Notes: generated by a model from the letters alone, not told the origin. 32,141 bases of DNA from Oscillospiraceae bacterium (GCA_015068445.1 SVKN01000017.1:4867-37007); one strand, 5' to 3'. Positions 9,687 to 18,918 are shown, counted from the first letter of the stretch. Translations and numbers: made by a program.

Positions 9687-12167
9687 ATGAGTGAATTACT
9701 GTTCGAGAATCAGAAGATCATCAACGTCGATCTGGAGAAGGAGATGCGCAAGTCGTTCATCGACTACGCCATGAGCGTCATCGTGGCGCGCGCGCTGCCG
9801 GACGTCCGCGACGGGCTCAAGCCCGTGCACCGGCGCATCCTGTACGCCATGTACGAGGACAACCTGACGAGCGACAAGCCCTACCGCAAGGCGGCCACCA
9901 CCGTCGGCAACGTGCTGGGCCGCTACCATCCCCACGGCGACGCCTCCGTCTACGACGCCATGGTCCGCATGGCTCAGGACTTCTCCCTGCGCTACCCGCT
10001 GATCGACGGCCACGGCAACTTCGGCTCCGTGGACGGCGACCCCCCGGCCGCCTACCGTTACACCGAGGCCCGCATGTCGAAGATCGCCGAGGAGCTGATG
10101 ACCGACATCGAGAAGGACACGGTGGCGTGGAACCCCAACTTCGACGACAAGCTCAAGGAGCCCGCCGTCGTGCCCTCGGGCTTCCCCCAGCTGCTGGTCA
10201 ACGGCTCCAGCGGCATCGCCGTCGGCATGGCCACCAACATCCCGCCCCACAACCTGGGCGAGGTCATCGACGGCGTCATCTGCCTGATCGACAACCCCGA
10301 GGCCGGTATGGACGAGATCTGCAGATACATCAAGGGCCCCGACTTCCCCACGGCCGGCATCATCCTGGGCCGCAGCGGCATCCGCTCCGCCTACGCCACG
10401 GGCCGCGGCAAGATTTTGGTGCGCGCCCGCACGGAGATCGAGGAGTACAAGGAGGGCCGCTACCGCATCGTCATCACCGAGCTGCCCTATCAGGTCAACA
10501 AGGCCCGGCTGGTGGAAGCCATCGCCGACCTGCACAAGGAAAAGCGCGTGGACGGCATCACCGATATCCGCGACGAGTCCGACCGCGCCGGCATGCGCGT
10601 CGTCATCGAGATGCGCCGGGACATCAACCCCCAGGTGCTGCTGAACCAGCTGTTCAAGCTGACCCAGATGCAGGACAGCTTCTCCATCAATATGCTGGCG
10701 CTGGTGGACAACCAGCCGAAGATCCTGACGCTGAAGGAGTGCCTGCAGCACTATCTCGACTTCCGGTTCGAGGTCATCGTCAACCGCACGAAGTTCCTGC
10801 TGAAGAAGGCCCAGGACCGCGCCCACATCCTCGAGGGCCTGGCCATCGCCTGCGACAACATCGACGAGGTCATCCGCATCATCCGCTCCTCCTACGACAA
10901 CGCCAAGGAGAACCTGATGGCGCGCTTCGGCATCAGCGAGATCCAGGCCCAGGCCATCCTCGACATGCAGCTGCGCCGCCTGCAGGGGCTGGAGCGCGAG
11001 AAGATCGAGAACGAACTGAACGAGCTGCATATCAGGATCGCCGACTATCAGGACATCCTGGCCAAGCCTGAGCGCGTGTACGCCATCATCAAGGACGAAC
11101 TGCTGGAGATCAAGCGCAAGTACGGCGACAAGCGCCGCACGGAGATCAGCCACGATGAGAACGACATCGACGTGGAGGACCTGATCGAGGAGAAGCAGTG
11201 CGTCTACACCATGACGCGCCTGGGCTACATCAAGCGCCTGCCGACGAGCACCTACCGCAGCCAGCACCGCGGCGGCAAGGGCGTCACGGGCGTCACCACC
11301 CGGGAGGAGGACGTGGCGGACATCATGTTCACCGCCTCCACCCACGATTACATCCTGTTCTTCACCGACCTGGGCCGCATGTACCGCCTCAAGGGCTACC
11401 AGATCCCCGAGAGCTCCCGCACGGCCAAGGGCATGAATATGATCAACCTGCTGCAGCTTGACAGCGACGAGCACATCACGTCCATGCTGCCGCTGACCAG
11501 CTTCGAGAGCGGCAAGTACGTCTTCCTCGTCACGAAGAACGGCACGGTCAAGCGCATCTCCCTGGATATGCTGCAGACCTCCCGCAAGGCGGGCGTCCGC
11601 GCCATCACGCTGGACGAGGGCGACCATCTGGTGGCCGTGCTGCTGACGAACGGCCATGACAAGATCGTCATCGGCACGAAGCAGGGCGCCGGCATCCGCT
11701 TTGACGAGAGCGAGGTCCGGCCCATGGGCCGCGACGCCTTCGGCGTCCGCGGCATCCGCCTCAGCGACGGCGACGAGGTCGTCGGGGCCGACGTGGAGCC
11801 GGAGAACGGCTACGTCCTCACGGTGTCTGAAAAGGGCTACGGCAAGCTCAGCGAGTGCGGCAGCTTCACCGAGCACCACCGCGGCGGCGGCGGTATGACC
11901 GCCCACAACCTCACGGACAAGACCGGCGACCTGATCTCCCTGCGCTGCGTCACCATGGACGACGACCTGTTCATCATGACCTCCGACGGCGTGGTGATCC
12001 GCATGGCCGCGTCCACCATCCGCGTCTGCGGCCGCGCGTCCCAGGGCGTGATCCTCGTCCGCCTGGGCGAGGGCGCAAGCGTCATCGACGTCGCCCTGGC
12101 CAACAAGGAGGACGACGAGCTCCCTACGGAGGCGGAGGAGGTCCCCGCCGTGGCCGAAGAGGAGTAA
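9687..12167 (+). CDS. gyrA: DNA gyrase subunit A
   Basis: An 826-residue GyrA, the DNA-cleaving subunit of gyrase. The N-terminal winged-helix and tower region has RPL-type segments such as [15 protein letters not shown]. The catalytic tyrosine is Tyr125 in RYTEARM. The C-terminal beta-pinwheel carries the GyrA box as QHRGGKG, which marks gyrase rather than topoisomerase IV. In the quinolone-resistance region the residues read [10 protein letters not shown], so the position equivalent to E. coli Ser83 is Ala86, while Asp90 (Asp87 equivalent) is kept. The C-terminus is an acidic glutamate-rich tail. rnhA starts one base after the stop codon, so the two share a transcript. Confidence 0.98.
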   Translation: MSELLFENQKIINVDLEKEMRKSFIDYAMSVIVARALPDVRDGLKPVHRRILYAMYEDNLTSDKPYRKAATTVGNVLGRYHPHGDASVYDAMVRMAQDFSLRYPLIDGHGNFGSVDGDPPAAYRYTEARMSKIAEELMTDIEKDTVAWNPNFDDKLKEPAVVPSGFPQLLVNGSSGIAVGMATNIPPHNLGEVIDGVICLIDNPEAGMDEICRYIKGPDFPTAGIILGRSGIRSAYATGRGKILVRARTEIEEYKEGRYRIVITELPYQVNKARLVEAIADLHKEKRVDGITDIRDESDRAGMRVVIEMRRDINPQVLLNQLFKLTQMQDSFSINMLALVDNQPKILTLKECLQHYLDFRFEVIVNRTKFLLKKAQDRAHILEGLAIACDNIDEVIRIIRSSYDNAKENLMARFGISEIQAQAILDMQLRRLQGLEREKIENELNELHIRIADYQDILAKPERVYAIIKDELLEIKRKYGDKRRTEISHDENDIDVEDLIEEKQCVYTMTRLGYIKRLPTSTYRSQHRGGKGVTGVTTREEDVADIMFTASTHDYILFFTDLGRMYRLKGYQIPESSRTAKGMNMINLLQLDSDEHITSMLPLTSFESGKYVFLVTKNGTVKRISLDMLQTSRKAGVRAITLDEGDHLVAVLLTNGHDKIVIGTKQGAGIRFDESEVRPMGRDAFGVRGIRLSDGDEVVGADVEPENGYVLTVSEKGYGKLSECGSFTEHHRGGGGMTAHNLTDKTGDLISLRCVTMDDDLFIMTSDGVVIRMAASTIRVCGRASQGVILVRLGEGASVIDVALANKEDDELPTEAEEVPAVAEEE

Positions 12168-12168
12168 A

Positions 12169-12609
12169 ATGAAAGCCATCGAGATCTATTCCGACGGCGC
12201 GTGCTCCGGCAATCCCGGCCCCGGCGGCTGGGGCGCGCTGCTGCGCTTCAAGGGCATCGAAAAGGAGCTGTCCGGCGCCGAGCCCGAGACGACGAACAAC
12301 CGCATGGAGCTCATGGGCGCCATCGCCGCCTTCGAGTGCCTCAAAGAGCCCTGCGCCGTGGATTTCTATTCCGATTCCCAATATGTGACCAAAGCCCTTA
12401 CCGACGGCTGGCTCATCGGCTGGCAGAAGCGGGGCTGGAAGAAGGCCGACAAGTCCCCCGTCCTCAACGTCGACCTCTGGCAGCGCCTGCAGAAGGCCAT
12501 GGAGCCCCACCGCGTCGTCGTCCACTGGGTCAAGGGCCACGCCGAAAACCCCTACAACAACCGCTGCGACGCATTGGCCGTAGCGGCCAGAGAAAGGTTA
12601 GTAAAGTGA
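12169..12609 (+). CDS. rnhA: ribonuclease HI
   Basis: A 146-residue type 1 RNase H, which cuts the RNA strand of RNA-DNA hybrids such as R-loops and Okazaki primers. The catalytic set is complete: Asp9 in [11 protein letters not shown], Glu47 in [10 protein letters not shown], Asp69 in YSDSQYV, His124 in [12 protein letters not shown] and Asp134 in CDALA. It matches E. coli RNase HI in length and residue spacing, including the basic handle region around [11 protein letters not shown]. The ribosome site GAGGAG lies in the last codons of gyrA. A good Rho-independent terminator follows, so this ends the gyrA transcript. Confidence 0.95.
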   Translation: MKAIEIYSDGACSGNPGPGGWGALLRFKGIEKELSGAEPETTNNRMELMGAIAAFECLKEPCAVDFYSDSQYVTKALTDGWLIGWQKRGWKKADKSPVLNVDLWQRLQKAMEPHRVVVHWVKGHAENPYNNRCDALAVAARERLVK

Positions 12610-12610
12610 A

Positions 12611-12640
12611 GAAAGCCGCCCGCAAGGGCGGCCTTTTTCG
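12611..12640 (+). terminator. Rho-independent terminator after rnhA
   Basis: Stem GCCGCCC/GGGCGGC (12615-12621 and 12626-12632) with a GCAA loop, then C and five T. It starts six bases after the rnhA stop codon, and the 7-bp repeat tract begins directly after it. Confidence 0.92.
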
Positions 12641-12644
12641 TATA

Positions 12645-12920
12645 GTGTACAGTTGACAGTTGAAGGGCGAGTTGACAATTGACAATTGATGTGCCTGCGG
12701 CGCATTTGTTACCGCCTGACGGCGGGGAAAGGCTCCCTCTCCGAGGGAGCTGTCTGCGAAGCAGACTGAGGGAGTTGCCCCGGGATGCACCCACCCCCGG
12801 ACACCGGTCGTCGTAGGGGCCGATGACACATCGGCCCATGATCACGCCTGCGTTATGTGTTCGTCGCAGCGGCGGCCTGCGGCCGCCATAACCGGTCGGC
12901 GCACATCCCAGCCCCGTCAA
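12645..12920. repeat. intergenic repeat mosaic between rnhA and mnmE
   Basis: In order: the 7-bp tandem ending in ACAATTG units (12645-12689), the GTGCCTGCGGCGCAT module, the double-hairpin module GGCTCCCTC/GAGGGAGC plus GTCTGC/GCAGAC (about 12728-12778), a GTAG hairpin (12813-12837), and a GGCGGCC/GGCCGCC hairpin (12871-12887) ending in GGTCGGCGCACATCCC. No gene is seen here. Much the same order recurs at 18919-19050 and 31789-32000. Confidence 0.85.
12813..12837 (+). repeat. GTAG-hairpin REP-like element (stem GGGCCGATG)
   Basis: GTAG at 12813-12816 is followed by a perfect 9-bp stem, GGGCCGATG with CATCGGCCC, and a 3-base loop. It has the same stem as 26703-26728, 31936-31960 and the core of the etfA terminator. 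Confidence 0.78.
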
Positions 12921-12935
12921 CGCACCCCCCATCGC

Positions 12936-12964
12936 TTGACGATTCCCGCCCCATGCGATATACT
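12936..12964 (+). promoter_or_regulatory. sigma-A promoter of mnmE
   Basis: TTGACG, 17 bases, TATACT, ending 34 bases before the mnmE start. Both boxes differ from consensus by one base. It separates mnmE from the gyrA-rnhA unit. Confidence 0.82.
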
Positions 12965-12998
12965 CATTAGGTAAACGAATCAACCGACAGGAGCCATC

Positions 12999-14354
12999 AT
13001 GGATCACAACGTCATTGCCGCTTACTCGGGCGGCGCGCTGCCCGCAGCCATCGGGATCGTGCGGCTGTCGGGGGAGGGGACGCTGGACGTGCTGTCCAGG
13101 ATCTTCCATCCCCGGGCCAGGACCGGTTTCTCCGAGCGCAACAAAATGCTATACGGTGAGTTATCAGCTGCCGACGGCCGCACCCTCGACCTGTGCATGG
13201 CCTGCGTCTTCCGCGCGCCCCATTCCTACACCGGCGAGGACATGGCCGAGCTGTACACCCACGGCTCCGAGGCCGTCGTCGCCGCCGCGCTCCGCGCTTG
13301 CTACGCTGCCGGGGCTCGTCCCGCCGAGGCCGGCGAGTTCACCAAGCGTGCATATTTAAACGGAAAAATGAATCTTAATGAGGCCGAGGCCGTGGCCGAT
13401 CTCATCTACGCCCGCACGGAACAGGGCGCAAAAAACGCCGCCGCGCTGCTGAAGGGCGCGGTTTCCGGCCCCCTGCGCGACATGCGCGAGAGCCTGCTGA
13501 CCCTCATTTCCCACTTTTACGCCGTCTGCGACTACAGCGACGAGGACATCGAGCCCTTCGAGTACGAGCAGGCCCGCGCCCGATTGACCGACTGCTGCGC
13601 CCGCCTGGACGAGCTGTATCAGGGCTACCTGCGCTCCGAGAGCGTCACCGAGGGCACGCCCGTGGCGCTGATCGGCCGCCCCAACGTGGGCAAGTCCTCC
13701 TTATTCAATAATGTGGCCGGCTTCGACCGCGCCATCGTCACCGCAGAGGCCGGCACCACCCGCGACGTCGTGGATCACCGCGTCACCGTGGCGGGGCGCG
13801 ACCTGCGTCTGTTGGACACCGCCGGTCTCCGGCAGGGTGTCGGCGAAGCCGAAACCCTGGGCGTCCGGCGCTCCGTGGAGGCCGCCCGGGACGCCGCGCT
13901 GATCGTCGCCGTCTTCGACGGCTCGGAGAAATTGACCGACGAAGACCGCGAAGTCATCAGTTTAACTGATGGCAAAACGGCCGTTGCCGTGCTCAACAAG
14001 TGCGATCTGGGCGTCCGCGACGACGTTCGCGAGGAGCTCGAGGCGCGCTTTGACGACGTGCTGACCCTCTCAGCCGTCACGGGGGAGGGGAGAGGCGCGC
14101 TGCTGGACTGGCTGGCCGACCACGCCCCCGATTTCACCCAGACGCTGATCACCGGCCGCCGTCAGGCCGAGCTGATCCGTCAGGCCCGGGACGCCCTGAC
14201 CGACGCCGCCCGCAGCGCCGAGGCCGGCATGACCGCCGACGCCTTCCTCCTGGACGCCGAGCGCGGCGCCAACCTCATCGGCCAGGTCCTCGGCGAGGAC
14301 GTGGACATCGACATCGCCCAAGGCATCTTCGACCGGTTCTGCGTGGGAAAATAG
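12999..14354 (+). CDS. mnmE: tRNA modification GTPase MnmE
   Basis: A 451-residue MnmE. With MnmG it adds the carboxymethylaminomethyl or aminomethyl group to U34 of tRNAs that read split codon boxes. The N-terminal folate-binding domain shows AAIGIVRLSG and APHSYTGEDMAEL. The GTPase domain is inserted in the helical domain, with G1 GRPNVGKSS (226-234), DTAGLR and NKCD. The protein ends in the family signature FCVGK, with the conserved cysteine. An AGGAG ribosome site and a near-consensus promoter support the start. In most Bacillota this gene follows rpmH-rnpA-yidC-jag; those genes are not here. Confidence 0.97.
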   Translation: MDHNVIAAYSGGALPAAIGIVRLSGEGTLDVLSRIFHPRARTGFSERNKMLYGELSAADGRTLDLCMACVFRAPHSYTGEDMAELYTHGSEAVVAAALRACYAAGARPAEAGEFTKRAYLNGKMNLNEAEAVADLIYARTEQGAKNAAALLKGAVSGPLRDMRESLLTLISHFYAVCDYSDEDIEPFEYEQARARLTDCCARLDELYQGYLRSESVTEGTPVALIGRPNVGKSSLFNNVAGFDRAIVTAEAGTTRDVVDHRVTVAGRDLRLLDTAGLRQGVGEAETLGVRRSVEAARDAALIVAVFDGSEKLTDEDREVISLTDGKTAVAVLNKCDLGVRDDVREELEARFDDVLTLSAVTGEGRGALLDWLADHAPDFTQTLITGRRQAELIRQARDALTDAARSAEAGMTADAFLLDAERGANLIGQVLGEDVDIDIAQGIFDRFCVGK

Positions 14355-14457
14355 AGACGGATAGTATAATAATGAGTGATATCAACAAAGTGTTATATAA
14401 TCAGAAAAATACAAGACGAGATATTTCATAGATAATAAACGAAGCGTTATCAAAAAG
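14355..14457. other. A+T-rich island after mnmE, no gene recognised
   Basis: About 100 bases that are strikingly AT-rich against GC-rich surroundings, with TATAAT at 14365-14370 and 14396-14401 but no matching -35. A 19-codon frame from 14372 has no ribosome site. No terminator is visible. It may be a remnant of foreign DNA or an intrinsically curved spacer. Confidence 0.45.
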
Positions 14458-14700
14458 AGATCCTTCGACTCCACTGACGCGATCCTCAGGATGACAATGG
14501 TGGGGAACGGGTCGCGTCGTTGGAACGCGTTCTACCCCGCCCGTCCACGCCGCCGCACATCCCGGCGTCGTCGTGCGTCGCATGGACCGATACCCATATC
14601 GGCCCATGATCACGCCCGCGTTTCGTGGCCTTTGCAGCGGCGGCCTGCGGCCGCCATGACCGGTCGGCGCACCTCCCACCCCGTCACCGTTCAGAATACT
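14458..14700. repeat. intergenic repeat mosaic between mnmE and mnmG
   Basis: It starts with an inverted copy of the GTCATCC...GGATCT module (14458-14496). Then comes a degenerate GGGCCGATG hairpin without GTAG (about 14584-14604), and a GGCGGCC/GGCCGCC hairpin (14639-14655) that ends in GGTCGGCGCACCTCCC. No gene is seen, and no clear promoter for mnmG either. Confidence 0.75.
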
Positions 14701-14736
14701 TCCATTTTCATCGACTACACTCCTTCGGAGGCATGC

Positions 14737-16617
14737 ATGATCCCAACCTACTCCGGACAATACGATATCGCCGTCATCGGCGCGGGCCACGCGGGCATCG
14801 AGGCCGCTCTGGCCGCTGCGCGTCTGGGCTGTAAAGTCCTATGCCTTTGCACCTGTTTGGACGCCGTGGGCAATATGCCCTGCAATCCGTCCGTGGGTGG
14901 GACGGCCAAAGGCCAGCTGGTGCGCGAGATCGACGCCCTGGGCGGCGAGATGGCCCGGGCCGCCGACGCCACCTGCATCCAGTTCCGCATGCTCAACCGC
15001 GGCAAGGGGCCGGCCGTCTACTCCCCCCGCGCCCAGGTGGACCGCATGGCCTACCGCGCGTACATGAAGCAGACGCTGGAGCTCTGCCCTGGGCTGACGC
15101 TGATGCAGGGCGAAGCCGCCGAGATCCTGACGGAAAACGGCGCGGTCTGCGGCGTCCGGCTGGCCACCGGGCTTCGGTTTCAGGTGAGATCGGTCGTCAT
15201 GGCCACGGGCACCTACCTCAAGGCCGCCACCTTCGCGGGCCTTTACTCCCGCCCCTCCGGCCCCGACGGCATGCTGCCCGCCGGCGAGCTCAGCGACTCC
15301 CTCCGCGCGCTGGGCATTCCGCTGCGCCGGTTCAAGACCGGCACCCCCGCCCGCCTGGACGGCGACACCATCGATTATTCCCGCATGACCGTCCAGCAGG
15401 GCGAGACCGAGGGCGAGGGCTTCGCCTTCGGCGGCGCCTGCCCGGAGCCCCGCGCGGTATGTCATTTATTATATACCAACGAGCGCACCCACGACGTCAT
15501 CCGCGCCGCGCTGGACCGCTCGCCGCTGTTCACCGGCGTCATCGAGGGCGTCGGCCCGCGGTACTGCCCGTCCATCGAGGACAAGGTCGTGCGCTTCCCG
15601 GAGAAGACGCGGCACCAGCTGTTTCTGGAGCCCTGCGGCCTCGGCACCCGGGAGGTGTATCTGCAGGGGCTGTCCACCTCGCTGCCGGAGGACGTGCAGC
15701 TGGACATGCTGCACACCATCGAGGGACTGGAGCGCGTGCAGGTCATGCGCTTCGGCTACGCCATCGAGTATGACTGCCTCGACCCGCTGTGCCTCGATGC
15801 GACCCTGGCCGTCAAGTCCGTCCCCGGTCTCTACGCCGCCGGGCAGCTCTGCGGCTCCTCGGGCTACGAGGAAGCGGCAGGGCAGGGGCTGATCGCCGGG
15901 ATCAACGCCGCCCATTACGTTCTGCATAAAAAACCGTTCACGCTCACCCGCACCGACGGGTATATCGGCACGCTGATCGACGACCTCGTCACCAAGGGGA
16001 CCAACGAGCCCTACCGCATGATGACCTCCCGCAGCGAGTACCGCCTCACCTCCCGGCAGGACAACGCCGACCGGCGGCTCATGGGCTACGGGCTGGAATT
16101 GGGTCTCGTGTCGCGGGAACGGTTTGATAACATGGAGTATAAATACGCCCAGGCCGACGCGGAGCTGACGCGGCTGAAAAAGACCGTCCTGCCGCCGTCG
16201 GAGGCGCTGAACGCGCGCCTGGAAGCGCTGGGCACCAGCCCCGTGGCCTCCGGCGCGTCGCTGTACGACCTGCTCAAGCGACCGCAGGTGCGCTATGAGG
16301 ATCTGAAGGACCTGGACCCGGACCGCCCCGACCTCAGGCGCGCGGTCGTCGAGCAGGTGGAGATCAACGTCAAGTACGAGGGCTACATCCGCCGCGGTCT
16401 GCGGGACGTGGAGGAGCAAAAACGGCTGGAGGACCGACTGCTGCCGGAGGACATCGATTACCTGTCGATACCGCTGCTGCGGGTGGAGGCGCGCCAGAAG
16501 CTGGCCGCCATTCGCCCCCGGACGCTGGGGCAGGCGGGCCGCATTTCGGGCGTGTCGCCGGCCGATATCGGCGGGCTGATCGTCTGGCTGAGCAACAACG
16601 GAGAGAAGCATGTTTAG
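14737..16617 (+). CDS. mnmG: tRNA uridine modification enzyme MnmG (GidA)
   Basis: A 626-residue MnmG, the FAD-dependent partner of MnmE in wobble-uridine modification. The N-terminal Rossmann motif reads VIGAGHAGIEAA (13-24). Further family segments are NPSVGGTAKGQLVREIDALGG, the MLNRGKGPAV region, and the mid-protein RFKTGTPARL. The C-terminal half has the SEYRLTSRQDNADRRL stretch and the helical domain that contacts MnmE. The ATG at 14737 has GGAGG five bases upstream; an ATG at 14733 is out of frame, and the longer open frame upstream is repeat DNA. The last eight bases overlap rsmG. Length and motifs are normal. Confidence 0.97.
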   Translation: MIPTYSGQYDIAVIGAGHAGIEAALAAARLGCKVLCLCTCLDAVGNMPCNPSVGGTAKGQLVREIDALGGEMARAADATCIQFRMLNRGKGPAVYSPRAQVDRMAYRAYMKQTLELCPGLTLMQGEAAEILTENGAVCGVRLATGLRFQVRSVVMATGTYLKAATFAGLYSRPSGPDGMLPAGELSDSLRALGIPLRRFKTGTPARLDGDTIDYSRMTVQQGETEGEGFAFGGACPEPRAVCHLLYTNERTHDVIRAALDRSPLFTGVIEGVGPRYCPSIEDKVVRFPEKTRHQLFLEPCGLGTREVYLQGLSTSLPEDVQLDMLHTIEGLERVQVMRFGYAIEYDCLDPLCLDATLAVKSVPGLYAAGQLCGSSGYEEAAGQGLIAGINAAHYVLHKKPFTLTRTDGYIGTLIDDLVTKGTNEPYRMMTSRSEYRLTSRQDNADRRLMGYGLELGLVSRERFDNMEYKYAQADAELTRLKKTVLPPSEALNARLEALGTSPVASGASLYDLLKRPQVRYEDLKDLDPDRPDLRRAVVEQVEINVKYEGYIRRGLRDVEEQKRLEDRLLPEDIDYLSIPLLRVEARQKLAAIRPRTLGQAGRISGVSPADIGGLIVWLSNNGEKHV

Positions 16618-17308
16618 AGAGATCGTCACGGAAACGCTGGGCGGCTGGGGCCTGCCCGCCGCGCCCGAAGCGCTGGACCGGCTGGAGCGCTACTGCGCGC
16701 TGCTGCTGCAGAAGAACGAGGTCATGAACCTCACCGCCGCCAAGACCCCCGAGGAGGTGGCCCGGCGGCACATCAGCGACAGCCTGTTCCTGCTGAAATG
16801 TACTGAATTAACGCATAAAAGTATCCTTGACCTGGGCACCGGCGCGGGCTTCCCCGGCCTGCCGCTGAAGCTGTACGACCCGGCGCTTGACGTGACGCTG
16901 CTGGACAGCCGCGGCAAGCGGATCGATTTCATCCGGGAAGTGCTGGATGACCTGGGCCTTCAAGCGCCCACATACGCCGCCCGGGCCGAGGACGCCGCCC
17001 AGGAGCTGCGGGGCCGTTTCGACGTGGTGACCTCCCGGGCCGTGGCGCCGCTGAACATCCTCAGCGAGCTGTCCGTGCCGTTTCTCCGGAAGGGCGGGCT
17101 GTTTCTGCCCATGAAGAGCCGCAACGAGGCGTCCGCGCAGGAGCTGGCGGACGCCGGGAGCGCCCTCCGAACCCTCGGATGTACGTTTATCCGGTCGGAA
17201 GCGTACGAGCTGGACGGCCCGCGGCAGGTGCTGGTCATCGAAAAGACCGCCGAGACGCCAAAAAAATACCCCCGGAAATACGCCCAGATCGCAAAGAAAC
17301 CCTTATAG
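16610..17308 (+). CDS. rsmG: 16S rRNA (guanine527-N7)-methyltransferase RsmG
   Basis: A 232-residue RsmG (GidB), which uses S-adenosylmethionine to methylate G527 of 16S rRNA; loss gives low-level streptomycin resistance in many bacteria. The N-terminal segment MNLTAAKTPEEVARRHISDSL and the SAM-binding motif ILDLGTGAGFPGLPLKL are characteristic. The mid-domain has TSRAVAPLNIL. The C-terminus is lysine-rich (KKYPRKYAQIAKKPL), typical of the family. It overlaps mnmG by eight bases and has GGAGAG upstream, so the two are coupled. No terminator follows, and the FAH gene starts 24 bases on. Confidence 0.96.
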   Translation: MFREIVTETLGGWGLPAAPEALDRLERYCALLLQKNEVMNLTAAKTPEEVARRHISDSLFLLKCTELTHKSILDLGTGAGFPGLPLKLYDPALDVTLLDSRGKRIDFIREVLDDLGLQAPTYAARAEDAAQELRGRFDVVTSRAVAPLNILSELSVPFLRKGGLFLPMKSRNEASAQELADAGSALRTLGCTFIRSEAYELDGPRQVLVIEKTAETPKKYPRKYAQIAKKPL

Positions 17309-17332
17309 TTTATCATACAAGGAGGCGTTCCC

Positions 17333-18172
17333 ATGAAGCTTGTCACTTTTTGCACCCGCGACGACCCCGCCGAGCGCGTCGGCGTCCTGAAGGACAGCGG
17401 CGTCATGCTGCTGCCCGGCGTCCGCGACATGAACCAGCTGATCGTCGAGGGCCTGCCCGACGTCGTCCACGACGGCGTGGACATCCCCCTGGATCAGGTG
17501 ACGCTGCTGTCGCCGATCCCCCGCCCCATGCAGGACGTGCTGTGCCTCGGTCTCAATTACGCCGACCACCGCAAGGAATCCCGCAGCTTCAACGCGGAGG
17601 ATTTCAAGCTGGAGAAGGACCTGCCCGTCTACTTCTCCAAGCGCGTCTCTTACTCTCAGGGCACCGGTGCGCCCATCCCCGCGCACAGCGATGTGACCAA
17701 GGAACTGGACTATGAGTGCGAGCTTGCCGTCATCATCGGCCGCGACGCTCTCAATGTGACGGAGGAGGAAGCCGGACAGTACGTTTTCGGGTATACTGTT
17801 CTCAACGACGTCACGGCCCGCGACCTCCAGCACGCCCACAAGCAGTGGCACTTCGGCAAGAGCCTCGAGGGCTTCGCGCCCATGGGCCCCTGCATCGTCA
17901 CCGCCGAGGAGATCGCATTCCCGCCCGCGCTGGAGCTGACGTGCACGGTCAACGGCGAGCTGCGCCAGCACAGCAACACCGAGCTGCTGATCCACACGAT
18001 TCCCGAGATCATCAGCCAGCTGTCCCACGGCTTCACCCTCAAGGCCGGGTCCATCATCGCCACGGGCACCCCCAGCGGCGTCGGCATGGGCCGGGGCGAG
18101 TTCCTGCAGCCCGGCGACGTCGTCACCTGCGCCATCGAGGGCATCGGCGCGCTGACCAACACGGTGGAATAG
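17333..18172 (+). CDS. fumarylacetoacetate hydrolase family protein
   Basis: A 279-residue FAH-family enzyme. Members hydrolyse, decarboxylate or isomerise 2-oxo or acylpyruvate-type acids with a bound Mg or Mn ion. The start of the catalytic domain is LCLGLNYADHRKE. The metal site is visible as DYECELAVIIG (Glu128, Glu130) and NDVTARDLQ (Asp159), with a conserved Lys176 and the FAPMGPCIV segment. The C-terminal ATGTPSGVGMG turn is also typical. Its substrate cannot be read from sequence. A GGAGG site precedes the start. It is nine bases from the next gene and probably co-transcribed with it. Its place between rsmG and noc is not the usual one in Bacillota. Confidence 0.92.
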   Translation: MKLVTFCTRDDPAERVGVLKDSGVMLLPGVRDMNQLIVEGLPDVVHDGVDIPLDQVTLLSPIPRPMQDVLCLGLNYADHRKESRSFNAEDFKLEKDLPVYFSKRVSYSQGTGAPIPAHSDVTKELDYECELAVIIGRDALNVTEEEAGQYVFGYTVLNDVTARDLQHAHKQWHFGKSLEGFAPMGPCIVTAEEIAFPPALELTCTVNGELRQHSNTELLIHTIPEIISQLSHGFTLKAGSIIATGTPSGVGMGRGEFLQPGDVVTCAIEGIGALTNTVE

Positions 18173-18181
18173 GAGGAAATC

Positions 18182-18874
18182 ATGGCTGAAATCATCAAAA
18201 AGAACGAAAATACCTGGATGATCGTGGACGGCGGCGTCTATTTCTTCGTCCTGGAGGGCGAAAACAAGGCCGCGGTCATCGACACCGGCATGACGATCCC
18301 CAACGCGAAGGAGCTGGCCGAGAGCGTCACGAGCAAGCCCCTTATCCTGCTGAACACCCACTGCGACCGCGACCACATCGCCGGCAACGACGCGTTCCCC
18401 GAGGTGTGGATGCACGCCAGCGAGCTGGCCTATTACTGTCAGAAGGACCACGGCGCGCAGGTCATGCACGCGTTGTTCGAGGGCGATGAGATCGATCTGG
18501 GCGGCCGCGTCCTGCGCGTCGTGGCCCTGCCCGGCCACACCGCGGGAAGCGCCTGCTACCTGGACGTTAACAGCCGCGTGCTGATCTCCGGCGACTCCAT
18601 CCAGCGCGGCGGACGCATCTTCCTCTTCGGCGCCCAGCGCAACATGCCCGCCTACGTCGCGGGGCTGAAGAGGCTCAAAACCCTCTCACTTCCCTTCGAC
18701 GAGATCTGGCCCAGCCACGCCGAAACGCCCCTGCCGCCCGATATCCTGGACGCTGTCATTGAAGACGGCGAAGCCGCCCTCAGAGGCGAGCTGCCCTTCG
18801 AGATCACCGAGGTCCATGGCAACAAGGTCAAGGCTGTTCAGGGCAAAACGAACGTCCTGCTGATGAACGAATAA
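18182..18874 (+). CDS. metallo-beta-lactamase-fold hydrolase
   Basis: A 230-residue MBL-fold protein. The first metal motif reads THCDRDHIAGN, so His60, Asp64 and His65 are present, but the usual second histidine of HxHxDH is Asp62. The other ligands are His119 in PGHTAGS, Asp138 in SGDSI and His179 in PSHAE. Such substitution is known in a subset of clostridial MBL proteins and may shift the metal preference. No signal peptide is seen, so a cytoplasmic hydrolase such as a thioesterase or glyoxalase II-like enzyme is likely. The AGGAGG ribosome site overlaps the end of the FAH gene. A strong terminator closes the unit. Confidence 0.9.
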   Translation: MAEIIKKNENTWMIVDGGVYFFVLEGENKAAVIDTGMTIPNAKELAESVTSKPLILLNTHCDRDHIAGNDAFPEVWMHASELAYYCQKDHGAQVMHALFEGDEIDLGGRVLRVVALPGHTAGSACYLDVNSRVLISGDSIQRGGRIFLFGAQRNMPAYVAGLKRLKTLSLPFDEIWPSHAETPLPPDILDAVIEDGEAALRGELPFEITEVHGNKVKAVQGKTNVLLMNE

Positions 18875-18888
18875 CAGAATCATACTGA

Positions 18889-18916
18889 AAGGCCCCGCTC
18901 CGGCGGGGCCTTTTTG
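18889..18916 (+). terminator. Rho-independent terminator after the MBL gene
   Basis: Stem GGCCCCGC/GCGGGGCC (18891-18898, 18903-18910) with a TCCG loop and five T. The 7-bp repeat tract starts three bases later. Confidence 0.93.
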
Positions 18917-18918
18917 AA

